From contig OX336393.1 of assembly GCA_946902985.2 (NCBI GenBank), forward strand, positions 128,926,533 through 128,990,532: a DNA stretch of 64,000 bases, read 5' to 3'. The stretch is from Meconema thalassinum (Eukaryota > Arthropoda > Insecta > Orthoptera > Tettigoniidae). The notes below the pieces were generated by a model that was not told the DNA's origin, did not search any database, and saw only the letters and a list, made by a program, of their open reading frames with translations. A program made the translations under genes and the position numbers. This document shows positions 10,167-22,193 of this stretch, piece after piece. How positions within the stretch are numbered: the first letter of the stretch is position 1; every line of letters starts with the position of its first letter.

Positions 10167-11612
10167 TTCGTGTGTGTGTCCCCCCCTAATAAAATTTAAA
10201 CGGCAGGAGCGATTTCAATGAAACTCGGAAAGTTCATAGCACTATTCCCGGCGACCTCGACCGTGCCCTTCAAATTTTGTTACGACTCACCAATCCAACA
10301 TGGCGGCTGTGCGAAATATTTCACCAGCATGCAATATCTCCGAAACTATTACCGATATTACCCTGAAATTTTCTATGGTGATAGAGGGAACAACTATAAG
10401 TTCACTTATGTGACTTTTGAAAACCTGGTAACTACAAAACGAGCATGGCGGCCAAGCGAATTTGCGACTTTTAAATAGACGTTTCTCGCGATTTGACCAA
10501 CCAAACGCAATGAAACTTGGTACAGTATATGTTTATATACATTGTAATGCACCGACATCTAACTTCGTTCAATTGTTAACATAATCACAAGATGGCGGAT
10601 GTGCGAAATATTTCACCGGCATTCTATATCTCTCAAACTATTAGCGGTATCTCCCTAAAACTTTGTACTGTGATAAAGGGCACTACTGGAAGTCCATCTA
10701 TAAGATTTTCAAAAACCGGTTAACTACAAAACGAACATGGCGGCCAAGCGAATTTGAACATTTTAAATAGACCTTTCTCGCGATTTAATGTTCCAAGCGC
10801 ACTGAAACCTGGTACAGGAAATATTTATACACTTTGTAATCCACTGGTATCTAATTTAGTTCAATTGTTTACATAACCTCAAGATGGCGGCAGTGCGAAT
10901 TTTAAAATTAAGATTTTATTTCTTGTGATGTAGCCATGCGATCGAAGTGAAAGTTTGAATAATGAACCTACGCAATAATTTTCCTTTAATGGTACATGAC
11001 TCTATGGCCTATACATTTAACAATCCAACATGGCGACCATCCGAAATATTTAGACGATACTGCATATCTACGAATCTATTTTAGCAATCAAACTGCATTT
11101 TTTAATGTTCATAGGGGCTATGAACTTAAGTTCACCTATAGGACTTTAAATAACCTGGTGATCACAAATCCAACATGGCGGTGACGCGAATTATAAATAT
11201 TCACATGGACGTTTCTCGCAATTTAACCATCCGCGTGCAGTGAAACTTGGTACAGTAAATCTTTATCCGAATGTTAATCCACTGGCATCTAATTTAATTC
11301 AATTGTTTCCATAACCTCAAGATGGCAGCTGTGAAAATTTTTTAAATCTCCTTGTTTTTTCTTGTGTCCTAATTATGCGATTGAAGTTTGAATACTACAC
11401 GTTCACAATAATCTGCATGTAACAGTACATAACTCTAGGACCTACATATATAAAATCCAACATGGCGACCATCCGAAATATTTAGTCGCTTCTCAATATC
11501 TACGAATCTATTACAGCAATCAAACTGAAATTGTGTATGTTAAATAGTGGCAATTAACATAAGTAGGATATATGAAAATAGGCTGTATAGTTCTTCACGG
11601 AACTACTTGTTT
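10070..11612 (-). mobile_element. HINE/DINE-1-like nonautonomous element A
   Basis: Read on the minus strand it starts ACAAGTAGTTCCGTGAAGAA, includes a subterminal CCTATTTTCA, a body of internal repeats with recurring ATGGCGGC or ATGGCGAC motifs (10301, 10582, 10740, 10876, 11032, 11172, 11317, 11462), a (GT)n microsatellite (about 10121-10165) and a terminal hairpin whose arms are AGCCTATTTT and AAAATAGGCT. Subterminal inverted repeats, internal tandem repeats, a microsatellite and a 3' hairpin are the plan of Helentron-associated elements. No protein is encoded. It is inverted relative to element B at 34828-36058. Confidence 0.5.
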
Positions 11613-11866
11613 TAAACTAAAGAACAAAAAAAATACCAGCCTTTCAGTAGTCGCATATGATGTGTAACATCTGACATAGAAGAAACCTCACGTGAAATTG
11701 TTGAATCACCGGTATTTTATACTATTATTGGCACAAATATTAATCTATTGTAAAAGGGAGTGTTTTACAGATATTGTAGTTTATAATACGGAACTCATTT
11801 TATTAGATGATTTGTAGCTTCCACCAGCACTAGCCTAAATAAAGAAAACTATATGGATCAACTAGA

Positions 11867-12369
11867 GTCGCCTCCATAGCTTAGTGGTCAGCAGGGTTAG
11901 CTGCCACCCCGGAGGTCCTGGGCTCGATTCCCGGCTCTGCCACGAAATTTGAAAAGTGGTATGAGGACTGGAACGGGGTCTAGTCAGCCTCGGGTGTTCC
12001 AACTGAGTAGAGGGGGTTCGATTCCCACCTCAGCCATCCTCGAAGTGGTTTTCCGTGGTTTCCCACTTCGTCTTCGGGCAAATGCCGGGATGGTACCTTC
12101 TTCAAGGCCACGGCCGCCTCCTTCCCTCTTCCTTGCCTATCCATCCTGACCATCCATTACCTTCCCTCATGAGGCCCCTGTTCGCTTTGCAGGTGAGGCC
12201 GCCTGGGCGAGGTGCCAATCACACCTCACCAGTTGTATCCCCTCCGATTAGATGTTCCCAGCTCTAGGACACTGCCCGTATAGGCGGTAGTGGTGAGTTC
12301 CCTCGCTGAGTCCGTGGGTTCCACCAACCTGGAGGGTAAACGACTAAGAAAAAGAAAAGAAAGGAAAAA
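11867..12369 (+). repeat. SINE family S2 (tRNA-derived), full copy with TSD
   Basis: The head GCCTCCATAGCTTAGTGGTC, CTGCCACCCCGGAGG and GGCTCGATTCCCGGC gives a tRNA-like cloverleaf whose anticodon loop CTGCCAC would be Gly(GCC)-like. The body contains a second GGTTCGATTCC box, and the 3' end is GGGTAAACGACTAAGAAAAAG. The target-site duplication ATCAACTAGA is at 11857-11866 and 12370-12379. The paralogous site near 38562 is empty, which proves insertion into repeat R. Confidence 0.85.
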
Positions 12370-12536
12370 ATCAACTAGATTAATAGACGCGACACCGCTC
12401 ATAACCTTAAATTCCTTATAAACAGGACCGCTTGATTAACAGACCAACACGTAATTTCATATGGATTCTGTTAAAATGAGTCATATTGATGTGGTAAATA
12501 CCGTTTAAAATGATAATTTGGTAGCAAAAATATCTA

Positions 12537-12615
12537 CCCCGTCGGGGATTCGAACCCGAGATCTCTAGATTCAGAGTCATAGGCGCTAACCCCACGGCTA
12601 TTTCCACTACACAAA
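12537..12615 (-). repeat. tRNA-like segment inside repeat R
   Basis: The minus strand contains GTGGGGTTAGCGCCTATGAC and a perfect B box in GGGTTCGAATCCCCGAC. A matching segment lies at 38728-38805. It looks like an old SINE head carried by repeat R. There is no complete tRNA acceptor pairing, so it is not called a tRNA gene. Confidence 0.5.
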
Positions 12616-13490
12616 TATTGTGCACAAGATGGTGACTTATTTCCTCGTTCCAATAATACTGCATTACGGAATTAAGTTTCATTTATATTTTGCTTGTTTT
12701 GATAATGTTCCTGCGTGAAATTGAGTTTAAAATGCCTTATGAATAGGCCCTCTTGTGAGTAAAGAGAATGTATTCAGCAATAGTTCATGAAGGCTTGCTC
12801 AATTCTCGTATAACCACAACGATCATATTATATTGATGACTGAATTACCGTTATGTGGTTTAATATTTGAATAGCCATTGTGCAGAAACATAATACCGGC
12901 AATGCCGACTACTTACAATGTTTGATATTAAGGCATTTTACCATTTAAATACTGATACAAAGACTTCGAACATGGACCATGTGCTTTGTTTCAATCACTT
13001 GACACCAGTGTTCACATGAGCGTTTACCGTTCAGTATGTCATACACTGTACATTCCACATGGCCAAGAGTACGTCATGGTGTCAATTTCCGACACCGTGC
13101 GCTCATTGTTTCTCTTACCACTGCCAGCTGGATCTTACCACTGCCAGCTGAATCGATCGATCGAGTTGGCGGTGCGTTTTACACTTTCGTTCGATTCACC
13201 ACTGCCAGCTAGCACACTTCCATTCGATGGAACGGAAGTGTGCCAGCTGGTGCCACCTCGATCGTTCCGATTCACTTCCGTCCCATTTTTCAAAATCACT
13301 CCCACAAAAATATCCAGCAACCGAGTGGAACGACGTTACACAACAAAAACTGAAAGCAACGAAATGAAAGAAAAAAATAAAAGTATAAAAAATAAAAACA
13401 ATACAAGAACAAACACAAAAACTAAAGCGAAGCATAAAATACTACGATTATAATGTAATAGACCAGTAGCGATCCCTCCAGAGTCAAATA

Positions 13491-13978
13491 TTTTTTTTTT
13501 TAGTCGTTTACCCTCCAGGTTGGTGGAACACACGAACTCAGCGAGGGAACTCACCACTACCGCCTCTACGGGCAGTGTCCTAGAGCTGGGAACATCGAAT
13601 CGGAAGGGATACAACTGGTGAGGTGGGATTGGCACCTCGCCCAGGCGGCCTCACCTGCAAAGCGAACAGGGGCCTCGTGAGGGAAGGTAAGGGATGGTAA
13701 GGATGGATAGGCAAGGAAGAGGGAAGGAGGCGGCCGTGGCCTTGAAGAAGGTACCATCCCGGCATTTGCACGAAGGCGAAGTGGGAAACCACGGAAAACC
13801 ACTTCGAGGATGGCTGAGGGGGAATCGAACCCCCACTACTCATTTGGGCCACCCGAGGCTGAGTAGACCCCGTTCCAGTCCTCGTACCACTTTTCAAATT
13901 TCGTGGCAGAGCCGGGAATCGAACCCAGGACCTCCGGGGCGGCAGCTAACCATGCTGACCGCTACGCTACGGAGGCGA
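13491..13978 (-). repeat. SINE family S2, second full copy (inverted)
   Basis: Near-complete inverted counterpart of 11867-12369: CGTTTACCCTCCAGGTTGG at its 3' end, GGAATCGAACCCCCAC and GGGAATCGAACCCAGGACC as the reversed B-box regions, and the head at 13978. CAAATA on both sides may be a short target duplication. Several apparent frames (for example 13580-13897 minus) are SINE sequence only. Confidence 0.8.
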
Positions 13979-15321
13979 CGCCAAATAGGTAATTGATTAA
14001 ACCAATCTTCAGATAGTTAACAAACGATTGGATTATGTAGCCTGAGTTTATACTTACTGAGTCGGAAAAAAAATATCCCTTTACTAGTGTAAAATTTTTA
14101 GTATCACCTAAACTTACCACTTGCGTTAGTAAACATGTTCTTTGTCGAGCTTTTGCACATTGATAGGTGCAAATAAAACGTATTAAATGTTATCAAGAGC
14201 AAACACGAAAACGTTTATGTTTCCTTTTAGGTAGATTTCATTAGAAAGCTAACTATTGCAATGGGTCCCATGTTTCGACTTCCGGAAAATTTCGACATAT
14301 CTTCGCGTTTCACATCCCCCAGACCCCAAAACCACCGTCAGTTCAAAAGTTTATATATAATTTATGTATGTATATCAGTTTCTTGTGGACACGATAACTG
14401 CCGTAATTTTGCACCAATCACTTTGAATTTTTTATATAATATGTATCCCCTTAAAATCTCGGTCGAGTTCGTTAATGAGCAAAATCGGTTAAAGGGGATG
14501 AAAATGGGAGGCTTTTTTCGAAAAAGTGAAATATCGCTATAATTCTCTTAATATCTGAAATATTGAATCCATTCAAAGTTCATACTATGTGTCGGACAAG
14601 GCCCTAAAATTTATGTTTGAAAAGTTTTTTGATAGCACCAACCATTGACCAAAGGGGTGGGAAAAAGTGGTTTTTTCGGGAAACATTAATCATATCTCTG
14701 TTAATAGGCACAATATCAAAACCGCACAAAATGGACAATATTCCTCCAATAATTACCTAAAAATTTTGTCTGAAAGAATTTTTGATATGACCCACCATTA
14801 CGCCACGGGGTGAACAAAATAATTTAAATTATAAGAAAATGCCAAGTGCCAAGAGAGATTGCCATGACAACTTTACTTTTAATTGATAAGGGATGAGCCA
14901 TCAGCAGTTGCTATGACAACGCCACTGCACGAGATAACATTCAGTTTTCCATCTGTCTGTGGGAAGCGACTTCGGTATCGGAACTGGTAGCATGCTGAAC
15001 TTCTATGCCCAAGGTCGCGGGTTCAAAGCCGGCTGAAGTCGTCGGATTTACTAAGAGCGCTAAAAAAACTGAGTTTGCTTTCCTTCGGAGGGGAAGTTCC
15101 AACGTTCGTTGCGAGTTGCTGATTGAGGTGGCATCTAGTAGCCAAGTTCACAGCTAGGTGTCGTCGACGGAAGTATTTTAGGTAGATTTCATTAGAAAGC
15201 TAACTATTGCAATGGGTCCCATGTTTCGAATTCCGGAAAATTTCGACATATCTTCGCGTTTCACATCCCCCAGACCCCAAAACCACCGTCAGGTCAAAGG
15301 TTTACATATAATTTAGGTATG

Positions 15322-15388
<67 letters not shown>

Positions 15389-16936
15389 CAGTTTCTTGTG
15401 GACACGATAACTGCCGTAATTTTGCACCAATCACTTTGAATTTTTTACATAATATGTATCCCCTTAAAATCTCGGTCGAGTTCGTTAATGAGCAAAATCG
15501 GTCAAAGGGGATGAAAATGGGAGGCTTTTTTCGAAAAAGTGAAATATCGCTATAATTCTCTTAATATCTGAAATATTGAATCCATTCAAAGTTCATACTA
15601 TGTGTCGGACAAGGCCCTAAAATTTATGTTTGAAAAGTTTTTGATAGCACCAACCATTGACCAGAGAGGTGGGAAAAAGTGGGTTTTTCGGGAAACATTA
15701 ATCATATCTCTGTTAATAGGCACAATATCAAAACCGCACAAAATGGACAATATTCCTCCAATAATTACCTAAAACTTTTGTCTGAAAGAATTTTTGATAT
15801 GACCCACCATTACGCCACGGGGTGAACAAAATGATTTAAATTATAAGAAAATGCCAAGTGCCAAGAGAGGTTGCCATGACAACTTTACTTTTAATTGATA
15901 AGGGATGAGCCATCAGCAGTTGCTATGACAACGCCACTGCACGAGATAACATTCAGTTTTCCATCTGTCTGTGGGAAGCGACTTCGGTATCGGAACTGGT
16001 AGCATGCTGAACTTCTATGCCCAAGGTCGCGGGTTCAAAGCCGGCTGAAGTCGTCGGATTTACTAAGAGCGCTAAAAAAACTGAGTTTGCTTTCCTTCGG
16101 AGGGGAAGTTCCAACGTTCGTTGCGAGTTGCTGATTGAGGTGGCATCTAGTAGCCAAGTTCACAGCTAGGTGTCGTTGACGGAAGTATTTTAGGTAGATT
16201 TCATTAGAAAGCTAACTATTGCAATGGGTCCCATGTTTCGACTTCCAGAAAATTTCGACATATCTTCGCGTTTCACATCCCCCAGACCCCAAAACCACCG
16301 TCAGGTCAAAGGTTTACATATAATGTAGGTATGTATGTATATATATATGTATATCAGTTTCTTGTGGACACGATAACTGCCGTAATTTTGCACCAATCAC
16401 TTTGAATTTTTTACATAATATGTATCTTCTTAAAATCTCGGTCGAGTTCGTTAATGAGCAAAATCGGTCAAAGGGGATGAAAATGGGAGGCTTTTTTCGA
16501 AAAAGTGAAATATCGCTATAATTCTCTTAATATCTGAAATATTGAATCCATTCAAAGTTCATACTATGTGTCGGACAAGGCCCTAAAATTTATGTTTGAA
16601 AAGTTTTTGATAGCACCAACCATTGACCAAAGAGGTGGGAAAAAGTGGGTTTTTCGGGAAACATTAATCATATCTCTGTTAATAGGCACAATATCAAAAC
16701 CGCACAAAATGGACAATATTCCTCCAATAATTACCTAAAACTTTTGTCTGAAAGAATTTTTGATATGACCCACCATTACGCCACGGGGTGAACAAAATGA
16801 TTTAAATTATAAGAAAATGCCAAGTGCCAAGAGAGGTTGCCATGACAACTTTACTTTTAATTGATAAGGGATGAGCCATCAGCAGTTGCTATGACAACGC
16901 CACTGCACGAGATAACATTCAGTTTTCCATCTGTCT

Positions 16937-17145
16937 GTGGGAAGCGACTTCGGTATCGGAACTGGTAGCATGCTGAACTTCTATGCCCAAGGTCGCGGGT
17001 TCAAAGCCGGCTGAAGTCGTCGGATTTACTAAGAGCGCTAAAAAAAACTGAGTTTGCTTTCCTTCGGAGGGGAAGTTCCAACGTTCGTTGCGAGTTGCTG
17101 ATTGAGGTGGCATCTAGTAGCCAAGTTCACAGCTAGGTGTCGTTG
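16937..17145 (+). repeat. tRNA-derived module S6 inside the array (example, unit 3)
   Basis: GAAGCGACTTCGGTATCGGA with ACTGGTAGCATGCTGAA (A-box region), then GGTCGCGGGTTCAAAGCC with a B-box match GGTTCAAAGCC, then a SINE-like body CCTTCGGAGGGGAAGTTCC. The same module occurs once per unit (near 14966, 15978, 16940, 17934, 18926 and, in unit 6, 20250). It gives each unit a potential internal Pol III promoter. Relatives outside the array are at 21640-21957 (minus) and, in part, 7340-7645 and 30690-31000. Confidence 0.65.
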
Positions 17146-18307
17146 ACGGAAGTATTTTAGGTAGATTTCATTAGAAAGCTAACTATTGCAATGGGTCCCA
17201 TGTTTCGACTTCCGGAAAATTTCGACATATCTTCGCGTTTCACATCCCCCAGACCCCAAAACCACCGTCAGGTCAAAGGTTTACATATAATGTAGGTATG
17301 TATGTATATATATATGTATATATATATATATATATATGTATATCAGTTTCTTGTGGACACGATAACTGCCGTAATTTTGCACCAATCACTTTGAATTTTT
17401 TACATAATATGTATCCCCTTAAAATCTCGGTCGAGTTCGTTAATGAGCAAAATCGGTCAAAGGGGATGAAAATGGGAGGCTTTTTTCGAAAAAGTGAAAT
17501 ATCGCTATAATTCTCTTAATATCTGAAATATTGAATCCATTCAAAGTTCATACTATGTGTCGGACAAGGCCCTAAAATTTATGTTTGAAAAGTTTTTTGA
17601 TAGCACCAACCATTGACCAAAGAGGTGGGAAAAAATGGGTTTTTCGGGAAACATTAATCATATCTCTGTTAATAGGCACAATATCAAAACCGCACAAAAT
17701 GGACAATATTCCTCCAATAATTACCTAAAACTTTTGTCTGAAAGAATTTTTGATATGACCCACCATTACGCCACGGGGTGAACAAAATGATTTAAATTAT
17801 AAGAAAATGCCAAGTGCCAAGAGAGGTTGCCATGACAACTTTACTTTTAATTGATAAGGGATGAGCCATCAGCAGTTGCTATGACAACGCCACTGCACGA
17901 GATAACATTCAGTTTTCCATCTGTCTGTGGGAAGCGACTTCGGTATCGGAACTGGTAGCATGCTGAACTTCTATGCCCAAGGTCGCGGGTTCAAAGCCGG
18001 CTGAAGTCGTCGGATTTACTAAGAGCGCTAAAAAAACTGAGTTTGCTTTCCTTCGGAGGGGAAGTTCCAACGTTCGTTGCGAGTTGCTGATTGAGGTGGC
18101 ATCTAGTAGCCAAGTTCACAGCTAGGTGTCGTTGACGGAAGTATTTTAGGTAGATTTCATTAGAAAGCTAACTATTGCAATGGGTCCCATGTTTCGACTT
18201 CCGGAAAATTTCGACATATCTTCGCGTTTCACATCCCCCAGACCCCAAAACCACCGTCAGGTCAAAGGTTTACATATAATGTAGGTATGTATGTATATAT
18301 ATATGTT

Positions 18308-18338
<31 letters not shown>

Positions 18339-19840
18339 CAGTTTCTTGTGGACACGATAACTGCCGTAATTTTGCACCAATCACTTTGAATTTTTTACAT
18401 AATATGTATCCCCTTAAAATCTCGGTCGAGTTCGTTAATGAGCAAAATCGGTCAAAGGGGATGAAAATGGGAGGCTTTTTTCGAAAAAGTGAAATATCGC
18501 TATAATTCTCTTAATATCTGAAATATTGAATCCATTCAAAGTTCATACTATGTGTCGGACAAGGCCCTAAAATTTATGTTTGAAAAGTTTTTTGATAGCA
18601 CCAACCATTGACCAAAGAGGTGGGAAAAAGTGGGTTTTTCGGGAAACATTAATCATATCTCTGTTAATAGGCACAATATCAAAACCGCACAAAATGGACA
18701 ATATTCCTCCAATAATTACCTAAAACTTTTGTCTGAAAGAATTTTTGATATGACCCACCATTACGCCACGGGGTGAACAAAATGATTTAAATTATAAGAA
18801 AATGCCAAGTGCCAAGAGAGGTTGCCATGACAACTTTACTTTTAATTGATAAGGGATGAGCCATCAGCAGTTGCTATGACAACGCCACTGCACGAGATAA
18901 CATTCAGTTTTCCATCTGTCTGTGGGAAGCGACTTCGGTATCGGAACTGGTAGCATGCTGAACTTCTATGCCCAAGGTCGCGGGTTCAAACCCGGCTGAA
19001 GTCGTCGGATTTACTAAGAGCGCTAAAAAAACTGAGTTTGCTTTCCTTCGGAGGGGAAGTTCCAACGTTCGTTGCGAGTTGCTGATTGAGGTTGCATCTA
19101 GTAGCCAAGTTCACAGCTAGGTGTCGTTGACGGTAGTATTTTAGGAAGATTTCCTTCTAAAGCTAAGTATTGCAATGGGTCCCATGTTTCGACTTCCGGA
19201 AAATGTCGACATATCTTCGCGTTTCACATCCCCCAGACCCCAAAACCACCGTCAGTTCAAAAGTTTGTATATAATTTATAATTTTGCACCAATCACTTTG
19301 AATTTTTTACCGAATATGTATACCCATATAATCTCGGACGAGTTCGTTACTGGGCTAAATCGGTCGAAGGGGATGAAAATGGGGGACTTTTTTTTTCGAA
19401 AAAATGAAATATTGCTATAACTCTCTTAATATGTGAAATATCGAATCCGTTCAAAGTTCATACTATGTGTCGGATAAAGCTCAAAAATTTATGTTTGAAA
19501 TGTTTTTTGATAGCACCAACCATTGACCAAAGGGGTGGGAAAAAGTGTTTTTTTCGGGAAACATTAATCATATCTATGTTAATAGGCACAATATCAAAAC
19601 CGTACAAAATGGACAATATTCCCCTAATAATTACCTAAAACGTTTCTCTGAAAGAATTTTTGATATGAGCCTCCATTACGCCAAGGGATGAGAAAAATGA
19701 TTTCGGAATTATAAGAAAATGCCAAGAGCTATCAGTGGTTGACATGGAAACACTACTAAATTGATGAGGGATGAGCCATCAGACGTTGCCATGACAACGC
19801 ACTTGCGCGAGATCAGATTCAGATATCCATCTGACTAAGT

Positions 19841-20231
19841 AATAATAATAATATCGTATGGCCTCGGGTGCCTGGTGCAAGCTTTGTAATTTGACACCCA
19901 GAGGGTAGCTTGCATGTCGAATTTCGTTGTTCCTTGAATCACTATGAAAGTCAAGGAGGTTAGATAATAGATATCTAAGCTCCTTGAACATTATAGTGCT
20001 TTCTAGTAGAGAAATGAGGAACTTTGTGTTGGCGGAAACTCCCGAGATTAATTTTGCCATTATGAACTCGGCCTACTGAATTCAAATGGGTTCTGTGACA
20101 TGCCAACATCGTATGACATGCGTAACGTATTTTTGCCACCTTTCAAAAATCACTTACCACGGCCAGGGGCGAACCTGCAATCTTGGGGTTAGTAGACCGA
20201 CACGCTATCCACTCACCCACTGTGGCAAGCT
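19841..20231 (-). repeat. SINE family S10 with 12-bp TSD, inside array unit 6
   Basis: Target-site duplication ATCTGACTAAGT at 19829-19840 and 20232-20243. The minus strand begins in a tRNA-like head (GGTGAGTGGATAGCGTGTCG, B-box-like GGTTCGCCCC) and ends with GGCCATACGAT(ATT)n. The same family lies at 57792-58144, where its ATT tail received the full-length LINE. The 93-residue minus frame here is SINE sequence. Confidence 0.85.
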
Positions 20232-20514
20232 ATCTGACTAAGTGTGAAGCGGCTTCGGTGACGTAACTGGTAGCATGCTGAATGTCTATGCCCAAGGTCG
20301 CGGGTTCAAAGCCGGCCAAAGTCGTCGGATTTTCTAAGAGCGCTAAAAATCCCTCAGTAAGCTTTCCATTGGAGGGGAAGTTCCAACGTTCGTTGCGAGT
20401 TGCTGATTGAGGTGGCATCTAGTAGCCAAGTTTACAGCTTGGTGGCGTTGACGGTAGTATCTGGTAGCAACATTAGGAACTACTGCTTGAAATTGAGCGT
20501 CTGCATTCCTTACC

Positions 20515-20640
20515 TGAATTACAGACTAATACAGCCATCACAATTCACACCGTTTATCAGACAGATTCTACACTCACCCAAAGTACACGGGGTTACATGA
20601 CCGCGTTGTCACAGCCCCTAAACTAAGGAACCAACCAACA
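20515..20640 (+). repeat. SINE S3, 3' end
   Basis: CAGATTCTACACTCACCCAA, GTACACGGGGTTACATGACC and GCGTTGTCACAGCCCCTAAA match the S3 3' region. Confidence 0.55.
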
Positions 20641-21100
20641 TCTCTGCGGGAGATATAATTTTGCGTGAAGAAGTAACAGACCGTTACATAGTTACACATC
20701 AGTGTCGAAACCTTGCATAAGGACAGTGTGACCACAAGTATAAAAATGGACCCCAAATGACAAGAAGGTTACCGTTCCCATAAGACATTAAAATGTTTAA
20801 AATAAGCATAAAATGACGAAAAACAAAGTTAATTAAGCTCCAATTATAAAATACTTTCACGCGATAAATGAGGTCTGATCCTTCTATGAAAACCTGCATA
20901 TTCTGCCTATTTTTCCGGTGAAATCTACCTCCGCCTTCCGGCGTGCCGAGAGGACATTTTTTATTTACAGATATTGTTCACTTCTAGTTGTTGCATTGTT
21001 GTTAATGTATTGTAAATATGTTAACATTTATGTTCTATTGAATTATTATTGTGACCAAATCCAGGAATGAAGTCTACCCTATTTTGTTAATTATATTCTA
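20641..21100. other. No recognisable feature
   Basis: AT-rich, with no frame or repeat that I can name. Confidence 0.4.
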
Positions 21101-21108
21101 AATCACAA

Positions 21109-21372
21109 ATGACGAAGCCTTTCGAAGAGTGGGAGAAAGATGATGCTTCCTTAAATATTAAAACAAAAAGACGGAATAACCTCGTGGGCCACATACTGCG
21201 ACACAGTGGACTGCTTAAGCGTATAATCGAGGGCACAGTAGACGGCAAAAATTATCCATACATAAGTCAAATACTGGAAGATATGAGTTGTGGCTCATAC
21301 TGTGAACTGAAGAGGAAGGTGGAGAGACGGGAAGAATGGCGAGTTGCTGCCAATCAACCTCACGGCTGTTAA
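21109..21372 (+). pseudogene. RTE-like LINE C-terminal fragment
   Basis: The 87 residues include RRNNLVGHILRHSGLLKRII, EGTVDGK and VERREEWRVAANQ, the typical end of RTE-type ORF2 proteins. The usual glycine/arginine-rich linker after the GK motif is degraded. No RT or endonuclease core is present; the Met is simply the first in frame. Confidence 0.7.
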
Positions 21373-21439
21373 CCACAGAGAGATTCTAAATCAACCGTTT
21401 GACGCGTTATACAAGTTTTTACGAACTTATGTAATATGG

Positions 21440-21560
21440 TTGGTTCTAAAGTTTAGGGGCTGCGACAACGCGGTCATGTAGCCCTGTGTACATTGGGTGT
21501 GTGTAGAATCTGTCTGATAACCGGTGTTAATTGTGATGACTGTATTAGTGTGTGTTATCT
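21440..21560 (-). repeat. SINE S3, 3' end (inverted)
   Basis: TTTAGGGGCTGCGACAACGC, GGTCATGTAGCCCTGTGTAC and GTCTGATAACCGGTGTTA are the reverse complement of the S3 tail region. Confidence 0.55.
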
Positions 21561-21639
21561 GTTTTTTAATTCAAGTAAGGACTGCAGACTAATGAATTTT
21601 TCAAAATAGTTCCTACTTTTGCCGCCAAACGCCACCGTC

Positions 21640-21957
21640 GACGACGACTACTAGTTCAGAACTTAGCTACCAGATGCCACGGCAGTCGGCTCTTGGCAAC
21701 GAACGTAGGAACCTAAGAGCGTTGTTTACATTCTTAACCTATCCAATTTAGCTTCACACAGGTGTGATTAGTGGAAGGTTCTTTAACATGCCATAAATCT
21801 ATGACATGGGACCGCCGGCTTTACTTCCCCTCCGAAGGAAGGCATACTGAGGTATTTTTAACGCTCTTAAAATATCCGACGACTTCGGCCGGATTTGAAC
21901 CCGCGATCTTGGGCATAGAAGCTCAGCATGCTACCGACTACGCCACCGAAGCCGCCT
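21640..21957 (-). repeat. SINE family S6
   Basis: On the minus strand: GGCGGCTTCGGTGGCGTAGT, GCATGCTGAGCTTCTATGCC and GGGTTCAAATCCGGCCG (B box), then CCTTCCTTCGGAGGGGAAGT. This is a free-standing relative of the module in the 14-20 kb array. The 70-residue plus frame (AGFEPAILGIEAQHAT) is the standard antisense reading of such SINEs. Confidence 0.7.
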
Positions 21958-22193
21958 TATGTAATATAAACATTGTTTTATAAATACTTTTACAAACTTT
22001 GGGGATTGGTTCCTTACACCAAAACAAGAAAAAACTTTCATATACACATATGTCCCAAAATCATTCGTTTTCGCTTTATTAATGAAAGAACATTGTACAG
22101 TGGCACATTAATTGACAGCCTGTTTGGAAGTGTTTAACACATGAACTCATATCAAAAAAGGTTCCTGACACCGACCCATGGAAAAACTGTGAA

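Larger units (their letters stand above)
11637..13450. repeat. Repeat R, copy 1 (contains SINE S2)
   Basis: Paralogous to 38345-42850. Shared blocks: CAGTAGTCGCATAT, CTCACGTGAAATTGTTGA, TATTTTATA..TATTATTGGCAC, GGGAGTGTTTTACAGATATTG, GACGCGACACCGCTC, a tRNA-like segment, TTGAGTTTAAAATGCCTTATG, AAGACTTCGAACA, GAGCGTTT.CCGTTCAGTATG, and CCACTGCCAGCT units rich in ATCGATCGATCGAG. It holds the S2 SINE at 11867-12369. Class and true ends are unknown; no frame is conserved. Confidence 0.6.
14229..20500 (+). repeat. Six-unit tandem array of ~1 kb units
   Basis: Units start with AGGTAGATTTCATTAG-type sequence at 14229, 15180, 16192, 17159, 18148 and 19143 (spacings 951, 1012, 967, 989, 995). Much of the length variation comes from a (TA)n tract early in units 2-5, which is lacking in units 1 and 6. 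Units 2-5 differ at only scattered bases; unit 1 and especially unit 6 are more diverged. The order inside a unit is GGGTCCCATGTTTCGA, TTGTGGACACGATAACTGCC, AAAGGGGATGAAAATGGGAG, CCAACCATTGACC, a tRNA-derived module, then GTGTCG(T/A)TGACGG. Unit 6 is split by a SINE (19841-20231). Confidence 0.9.

Noticed and set aside
13566..13996. Several 60-105 codon frames on both strands
   Set aside because: All lie within the inverted S2 SINE and reproduce its sequence; the same frames appear in the copy at 11.9-12.3 kb.
16919..17113. Minus frame with AGFEPATLGIEVQHAT
   Set aside because: A common spurious translation of tRNA-derived SINE heads; present once per array unit, not a gene.
15319..18505. 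Frames beginning MYIYIYVYIYI and similar
   Set aside because: Produced by the (TA)n tract in each array unit followed by noncoding repeat sequence.
14229..20500. CRISPR-like or rRNA-like tandem repeats
   Set aside because: Unit length (~1 kb), eukaryotic SINE content and lack of unique spacers exclude CRISPR; no rRNA sequence is recognisable.
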